Positions 60,493-64,000 of a stretch of 64,000 nt of DNA are shown here, one piece after another (the first letter of the stretch is position 1; every line of letters starts with the position of its first letter). The position numbers and the translations under genes were made by a program. This DNA is from CAZIRF01 sp964541755 (GTDB taxonomy: Bacteria; Spirochaetota; Spirochaetia; Treponematales; Breznakiellaceae): assembly GCA_964541755.1 (NCBI GenBank), contig CAZIRF010000012.1, positions 1-64,000 of the forward strand, in the 5' to 3' direction. The notes under the pieces were generated by a model. It searched no databases. It had not been told where the DNA came from and saw nothing but the letters and a program-made list of their open reading frames with translations.

Positions 60493-60521
60493 TTGACAGA
60501 CTTTGCGGCCAATGGTAGTGT
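60493..60521 (+). promoter_or_regulatory. Promoter of the composite tRNA-Val unit
   Basis: TTGACA (60493-60498), exactly 17 bases, then TAGTGT (60516-60521). The predicted start (about 60528) is 10 bases before the outer tRNA 5' end. The AT-rich 60321-60492 stretch upstream holds no supported gene. Confidence 0.7.
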
Positions 60522-60564
60522 TTTGTTGAAATTACAGGGGCGATTAACTCAGCGGGAGAGTGCG

Positions 60565-60703
60565 CGCCAAGCGCCTTTGCTGCCATTATGCTTCTTTTTG
60601 GGCGATTAACTCAGCGGGAGAGTGCTACCTTCACACGGTAGAAGTCACTGGTTCAATCCCAGTATCGCCCAAAAAGAAGCATTTTTTATACCGGTGCTTG
60701 GCG
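60565..60703 (+). repeat. Insert in outer tRNA bounded by 11-bp inverted repeats
   Basis: The ends are CGCCAAGCGCC (60565-60575) and GGTGCTTGGCG (60693-60703), complementary except for one G-T step. An inner pair, ATGCTTCTTTTT (60588-60599) and AAAAAGAAGCAT (60671-60682), extends the inner tRNA's acceptor stem by 12 bp, so the tRNA sits on a 19-bp helix. Confidence 0.8.
60600..60671 (+). tRNA. tRNA-Val (anticodon CAC), complete
   Basis: A 72-base cloverleaf: acceptor GGGCGAT/ATCGCCC with discriminator A; D-stem ACTC/GAGT with a short 7-base loop; anticodon stem CTACC/GGTAG with loop TTCACAC (CAC reads GUG); T-stem ACTGG/CCAGT with loop TTCAATC. No CCA is encoded. The acceptor GGGCGAT and A73 fit bacterial valine tRNAs. 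It is nested inside a second, interrupted copy. Confidence 0.92.
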
Positions 60704-60721
60704 TACCTTCACACGGTAGAA

Positions 60722-60778
60722 CCCCGGCTGTGCCGGGGCACCCCAGCTTTGCTGGGTCACCCCAGCTTTGCTGGGTCA
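60722..60778 (+). repeat. Three tandem mini-hairpins in the outer tRNA variable loop
   Basis: CCCCGGC-TGT-GCCGGGG, then two identical units CCCAGC-TTT-GCTGGG, each followed by TCA. All are perfect short stems with 3-base loops. Confidence 0.85.
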
Positions 60779-60812
60779 GTCACTGGTTCAATCCCGGTAT
60801 CGCCCGGTAATA

Positions 60813-60853
60813 AAAGGCCCTCCAAAAACTCAAAGAGTTTTTGGAGGGCCTTT
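60813..60853. terminator. Very strong bidirectional terminator
   Basis: A perfect 19-bp stem (AAAGGCCCTCCAAAAACTC with its complement) around a 3-base AAA loop. It starts 7 bases after the outer tRNA end and lies 14 bases beyond the stop of the convergent DUF1295 gene. Confidence 0.9.
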
Positions 60854-60867
60854 CTGCACTTGGAGAA

Positions 60868-61818
60868 TCAGCTTTTTCGGGCAATCCAGGGAATGATCGC
60901 GCTCACCTTCCGTTTATACTCCCTGTAGGCCGGGTACTTTGAAGTACTGATGCTCTCGGTGAAAATCGTGGAACCCACGAAAAGAATCGAGAGGAGAAGC
61001 GGCCCGACAATCCCGCTCGATGCCGCGCCTGCCCCCGGCAAGAGCGGGGCGCCAGCCCCATACGCCATGAGCCAGAGTGCCCACCAAAAGCCCAGTTCAC
61101 CGAAGTAATTCGGGTGGCGGGATACCGCAAAGAGCCCGCGGGACAAGAAGCCCCGTTCGATATCATCGGCCAGCGGGCCCTCGAAACGGGTGCCTTCCCG
61201 GTGACGCCGCTTGGCCTCCTGAAAAATCCACTGTTGGCGATCCGCGAGGCCCTCTATCAGTATGAATACCCCGGCGAGAACGGCGCAGAGTGCCCAGGTG
61301 ATGCTCAGCGAATACGACTGGGGGGCAAGGGCCATGGCACGAACCGGAAGGGTGAAGAGCACGAAGAGTGATACTTGGAAGCCCGAAATGAACAGAAGGT
61401 TGAACAGCTGCCAGAGGACCGGGTGGCGGATGCGCTCGCGCAGGATGCTCCAGCGGTAGTCTTCCGCGCCGGAATAGCCGCCCTTGAGGGCGAAGTTTGC
61501 CGTCAAACGGATAGCCCAGATGCTCACCAGTATGCTTGCAAATACGGCCTGGATCGCAAAGCCGCCCCGCCAGGCATAAAACCATACAAAGGCTGCCGGC
61601 AGGGTGCTCCAGAGGCGGTCCACCCAGGAGTAATCGCCGGTAACCATCCCCGAAAGAAAGGAACAGAGGGCGAAGCCCGCCGCCCACAGGGAGACGACGA
61701 GGAGGGGGTCTGCCGTGGCAAGCCAGGCGGGGAGGGCGGGAATGCCCCCCGCGAAGGGGACCATCATGGCAGCGGTAAGGGAAAAAGCGGCAAGTAGGAA
61801 GAAAATGAACTGCTTCAT
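60868..61818 (-). CDS. DUF1295 / steroid 5-alpha-reductase-like membrane protein
   Basis: A 316-residue membrane protein with about seven segments. The ATG at 61818 begins MKQFIFFLLAAFSL. The C-terminal part has the isoprenylcysteine-methyltransferase/5-alpha-reductase fold signatures FAVSRHPNYFGELGFWWALW and TSKYPAYREYKRKVSAIIPW. The DYSWVDRLWSTLPAAFVW start is typical of DUF1295. Family members are NAD(P)H-dependent reductases or methyltransferases acting on lipids; the substrate is unknown. No good ribosome site is visible. Confidence 0.85.
   Translation of the reverse strand: MKQFIFFLLAAFSLTAAMMVPFAGGIPALPAWLATADPLLVVSLWAAGFALCSFLSGMVTGDYSWVDRLWSTLPAAFVWFYAWRGGFAIQAVFASILVSIWAIRLTANFALKGGYSGAEDYRWSILRERIRHPVLWQLFNLLFISGFQVSLFVLFTLPVRAMALAPQSYSLSITWALCAVLAGVFILIEGLADRQQWIFQEAKRRHREGTRFEGPLADDIERGFLSRGLFAVSRHPNYFGELGFWWALWLMAYGAGAPLLPGAGAASSGIVGPLLLSILFVGSTIFTESISTSKYPAYREYKRKVSAIIPWIARKS
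61254..61270 (+). repeat. Dispersed motif A copy inside a coding region
   Basis: CTATCAGTATGAATACC, identical to the intergenic copy at 46533-46549, here within the DUF1295 gene (minus strand codes FILI). Confidence 0.6.
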
Positions 61819-61860
61819 GGGAACGATTATATCAGGCTGATGGAGAAATCCGCAAGAAAG

Positions 61861-61888
61861 CGGGATGCTGCCGGTATGCAGCATCCCG
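61861..61888 (-). terminator. Terminator of the third GH5 gene
   Basis: CGGGATGCTGC and GCAGCATCCCG form a perfect 11-bp stem with a 6-base loop, followed on the minus strand by CTTTCTT. Confidence 0.75.
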
Positions 61889-61895
61889 TTTGGAT

Positions 61896-63236
61896 TTACG
61901 GAAGCACGATGTCGTCGATGCGGTAGTCGCTCGTCACGGCCCGCTGCATCGCCTCGATGATGGGCCCGGCATGCGAAAATCGCTTGCCACTGTTGCGCAC
62001 AAAGAGGCCGAAGTTTTCCTTGCCCGAACCCCTGGCCCCGTTGTCCCAGTACACCGGAACGAGGCCGTTGTCATACGCGCTCTTGGTCACATACTCCATG
62101 TAATAGCGGCGGAAGTCCTCGTAGCCGGCCTGGTGGACGGCCCCGTACTCGCCGATGTACACCGGGATGCCCACATCGATGTAGCGGGTCTTGAGGCGGC
62201 GGAAGAGGCTGTCAAAGTGGGCTTCCTGCCCGTGGTTGAGGGTGTTCTTTGCCGTCTTTCCCCACTCGGGGACCTTGGCGAAAATGGCGTAGTCCGACGG
62301 ATCATAACAGTGAACGCTTACCAAGAGGCGGTCCTGCGCGCTGTCTTCGGGAATGACCATGTGTTCCATGGTGAGTTCGGGATTGGTCACGTAGCCCACT
62401 ACGGTAAGGAAGCGGCGTTCGTTGTTGCCGCCGGTGGCGCGAACCGTTTCGACGAACACCTCGTTCCACTCGTTGAGGATATCATACTGCAGGCCCCCGT
62501 CCTTGCGGTTGCCGCCCCAGCCCCATCCGCCGTCGTGGATTTCGTTGAATCCTTCGAAAACCAGATACTCGCCGTGGTTGCGGAAGTAGGTGGCGATCTG
62601 CGACCAGATGGCCCGAATCATCTCCAGAACCTTTTCCTGCTCTTCCTCGCTGTGCGAGGCCTTGACGATATTGAGCCAGTGGTGCGAATCGGCGCCGTCG
62701 TGGTGAATGTTGATGATTACTTTCAAGCCGGCATCATGCGCGAACCCGGTCAATTCGGCCAGGCGTGCGAGCCAGGCTTCGCGAATGCGGTAGCCCTCTT
62801 CACGGGATCCGAACTGCCCCAGCCAGGTAACGGGGATGCGGACGATGCCGAAGCCTTCTGCCTTGAGGGCTTTGAAGAGCTCCGCTGTGGCTTTGGGATT
62901 GCCCCAGGCGGTTTCGCCGGATACGCCGTTGTTCCAGGCGTCCATGGCGTTCCCCAGATTCCACCCCAGCTTGGTCGACTGCAGGAAGCTCAAACCGTCG
63001 ATATCGCTCATGGCTTCGGCCTTCGGGAGCGCTGTTTCCACCGTCGCCGGGCTGTAGCTGCCCGTGTCTGTGATGGCCGCTTTTTGCGCTGTTGCCCCGG
63101 CCGCCGCCGAATCCTTTCGGGATTCGCCCGATTGGCAGGCAGAGAGTATTCCGGCCAGCACCAAGAGGGTGATGAGGCGGATTGTATGTGACGCGGGCCG
63201 TCCCGTGTTTTTGATGCAGGCTCTGTGGTCTTTCAT
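61896..63236 (-). CDS. Glycoside hydrolase family 5 lipoprotein (third paralogue)
   Basis: A 446-residue GH5 enzyme. The N-terminus is a lipoprotein signal ending LAGILSACQSGES, and the ATG has GGAGGAA upstream. A linker of about 60 residues precedes the catalytic domain, which shows GWNLGNAMDAWNN, ETAWGNPKA, NIHHDG, the acid/base Glu in FEGFNEIHDGGWGWG and the nucleophile Glu in VYIGEYGAVHQ. It is closest in layout to the lipoprotein at 10574-11869, about 50 kb away. It is a single-gene unit with its own terminator. Confidence 0.92.
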   Translation of the reverse strand: MKDHRACIKNTGRPASHTIRLITLLVLAGILSACQSGESRKDSAAAGATAQKAAITDTGSYSPATVETALPKAEAMSDIDGLSFLQSTKLGWNLGNAMDAWNNGVSGETAWGNPKATAELFKALKAEGFGIVRIPVTWLGQFGSREEGYRIREAWLARLAELTGFAHDAGLKVIINIHHDGADSHHWLNIVKASHSEEEQEKVLEMIRAIWSQIATYFRNHGEYLVFEGFNEIHDGGWGWGGNRKDGGLQYDILNEWNEVFVETVRATGGNNERRFLTVVGYVTNPELTMEHMVIPEDSAQDRLLVSVHCYDPSDYAIFAKVPEWGKTAKNTLNHGQEAHFDSLFRRLKTRYIDVGIPVYIGEYGAVHQAGYEDFRRYYMEYVTKSAYDNGLVPVYWDNGARGSGKENFGLFVRNSGKRFSHAGPIIEAMQRAVTSDYRIDDIVLP

Positions 63237-63385
63237 GCTTCCTCCGGTATCAGGGAAATGTACTATGGTTGCTTTTTATTGTCGCACGTAAACGATTGCC
63301 AGACAAGTGCGGCCGCAGCTCCCGGGGACTGCCTCGGCTTGATGAAGGCCCCTTGGCGTGCTAGGGTCATGGCGGAGACTGATAA

Positions 63386-63742
63386 ATGAACCTCAACGAT
63401 TTGGCGAAAATACTCGATGCCCGCTTCCTCTGCGGTGAGGATCAGGCCGATACCGAAGTCATCGCCGCCTGCAGCGCAGACCTCATGAGCGACGTCATGG
63501 CCTTCGTGAAGGACCGGGTGGTTCTGCTCACCGGCCTGGTAAACGCCCAGGTCATCCGGACGGCCGACCTCATGGACATAAAGGTGATTGTCTTTGTGCG
63601 GGGCAAGCAACCCTCCGCCGATCTGCTCGACATGGCCCGCGACGCGGGAATCGCCCTCCTCGCGACGCGGCACACCCTCTTCATGGCCTCCGGTCTGCTG
63701 TACGAGGCGGGCCTGCGCCGGGGCGGCAACCGCAAGATATGA
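63386..63742 (+). CDS. DRTGG-like small domain protein
   Basis: A 118-residue soluble protein. The start MNLNDLAKILDARFLCG, CSADLMSDVMAF and the end TRHTLFMASGLLYEAGL match the small stand-alone DRTGG-type proteins found in anaerobes, often near hydrogenase or anti-sigma/kinase genes. The ATG has a GGAG site. The stop overlaps a possible ATGA start of the next gene. Ligand and role are unknown. Confidence 0.65.
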   Translation: MNLNDLAKILDARFLCGEDQADTEVIAACSADLMSDVMAFVKDRVVLLTGLVNAQVIRTADLMDIKVIVFVRGKQPSADLLDMARDAGIALLATRHTLFMASGLLYEAGLRRGGNRKI

Positions 63743-63786
63743 GCCCGATTCCGTCCGGCCCCGCTTTTGTGCCAAAAGGGCAGGGG

Positions 63787-64000
63787 ATGGATACGGCTGA
63801 TACTCCCGCCCGGCAAAAAGTCCTTTTGCGTCAACGCATGAAGGAGGCCCTCGCCGGGCTGTCTACGGCCGACATCGCTGCGGAATCTTTGCGCGCCCTT
63901 GAGCAGGTCCCCGAAAGCCGGTACTGGCAAAGGGCGCGCAGCATACTGTCCTATGTGCCCTTCCCGCGCGGGGAGTTCGATACCGGCCCCCTCAACCGGG
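63787..64000 (+). CDS. 5-formyltetrahydrofolate cyclo-ligase, N-terminal part (runs off window)
   Basis: The visible 71 residues read QKVLLRQRMKEALAGL, an Ala/Glu-rich helix, then ARSILSYVPFPRGEFDTGPL, the typical N-terminal half of 5-FCL (YgfA/MTHFS), which makes methenyl-THF from 5-formyl-THF with ATP. The ATG at 63787 follows AAAAGGG; an in-frame ATG at 63739 that overlaps the previous stop (ATGA) is an alternative. The catalytic C-terminal part lies outside the window. Confidence 0.75.
   Translation, partial: MDTADTPARQKVLLRQRMKEALAGLSTADIAAESLRALEQVPESRYWQRARSILSYVPFPRGEFDTGPLNR

Larger units (their letters stand above)
60538..60806 (+). other. Outer, split tRNA-Val(CAC) copy carrying two insertions
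   Basis: The 5' part (60538-60563: acceptor GGGCGAT, D-arm ACTC/GAGT, base C27) is identical to the inner tRNA. It is interrupted at 60564-60703 by a segment holding the complete inner tRNA. The sequence resumes with TACCTTCACACGGTAGAA (60704-60721: anticodon arm, CAC), is interrupted again at 60722-60778 by three mini-hairpins, and ends with variable bases GTC, T-arm and acceptor ATCGCCC (60779-60805), then G. Acceptor, D, anticodon and T helices can all still pair (one T-stem pair becomes a G-T wobble). It may be a broken gene, a processed composite, or a structured RNA. Confidence 0.75.

Noticed and set aside
60538..60806. Phage or island attachment site at the tRNA
   Set aside because: Integration usually duplicates only the tRNA 3' end around kilobases of DNA with an integrase. 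Here both halves are split around one tRNA, and no integrase is nearby.

Overview
This 64 kb window is GC-rich and densely coded. It looks like a chromosome segment from a free-living, saccharolytic, probably anaerobic spirochaete (Spirochaeta-like). The evidence is: a giant exported protein ending in an M23 peptidase domain, of a kind I associate with spirochaetes; a FabV-type enoyl reductase like the Treponema enzyme in place of FabI; a DUF2259-like secreted protein; three cellulase-type GH5 enzymes; and acetate kinase plus malic enzyme. No rRNA is present, so the assignment is an inference.

Layout. 1-9.3 kb: the C-terminal part of an RND transporter and a 2,232-residue exported protein. 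9.4-11.9 kb: two translationally coupled GH5 glycoside hydrolases; a third paralogue lies at 61.9-63.2 kb. 12.0-14.6 kb: a TPP riboswitch and the thiamin salvage operon thiD-thiM-thiE, followed by a HAD phosphatase. 15.5-19.3 kb: a copper P-type ATPase diverging from a uracil permease. 19.4-24.0 kb: a three-gene signalling operon (double-receiver protein, hybrid kinase, PHP phosphatase). 24.1-31.6 kb: metabolic and housekeeping genes (DJ-1, PfkB kinase, acetate kinase, TtcA, malic enzyme, a solute-binding protein, a cupin, a J-domain protein). 32.4-37.7 kb: an arsenic resistance island with two ArsR repressors, an ArsP-like permease, three redox proteins, ArsC and ACR3. 37.8-40.7 kb: an AT-rich insert with two polymorphic-toxin-type immunity genes (SUFU-like and SUKH plus leucine-rich repeats), followed by three short palindromes. 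40.7-46.5 kb: an AraC-type regulator, ZupT with a DtxR-type repressor, a histidine kinase and trpS. 46.6-56.0 kb: a ten-gene fatty-acid operon, fabH-fabD-fabG-fabF-fabZ-fabV-accB-accC-accD-accA, read leftwards. 56.1-60.3 kb: a hairpin-rich region, trxA, and envelope proteins. 60.5-60.85 kb: an unusual tRNA-Val transcription unit. 60.9-64 kb: a DUF1295 protein, the third GH5, a DRTGG-like protein and the start of 5-formyl-THF cyclo-ligase.

The most unusual object is at 60,538-60,806. A complete tRNA-Val(CAC) is nested inside a second tRNA-Val copy that has been opened at two inter-helix junctions, while all four cloverleaf helices of the outer copy can still pair. One promoter and one strong terminator bracket the whole unit. 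Other notable signals are a dispersed 10-mer (CTATCAGYAT, ten copies, mostly one orientation, inside and outside genes), a second intergenic repeat family (core CTGCAGGCTTCC), paired ArsR operators in a divergent promoter region, and a run of inverted repeats between fabH and trxA.

All functional calls come from reading motifs and context; no database search was possible. Membrane topologies and domain borders are approximate.
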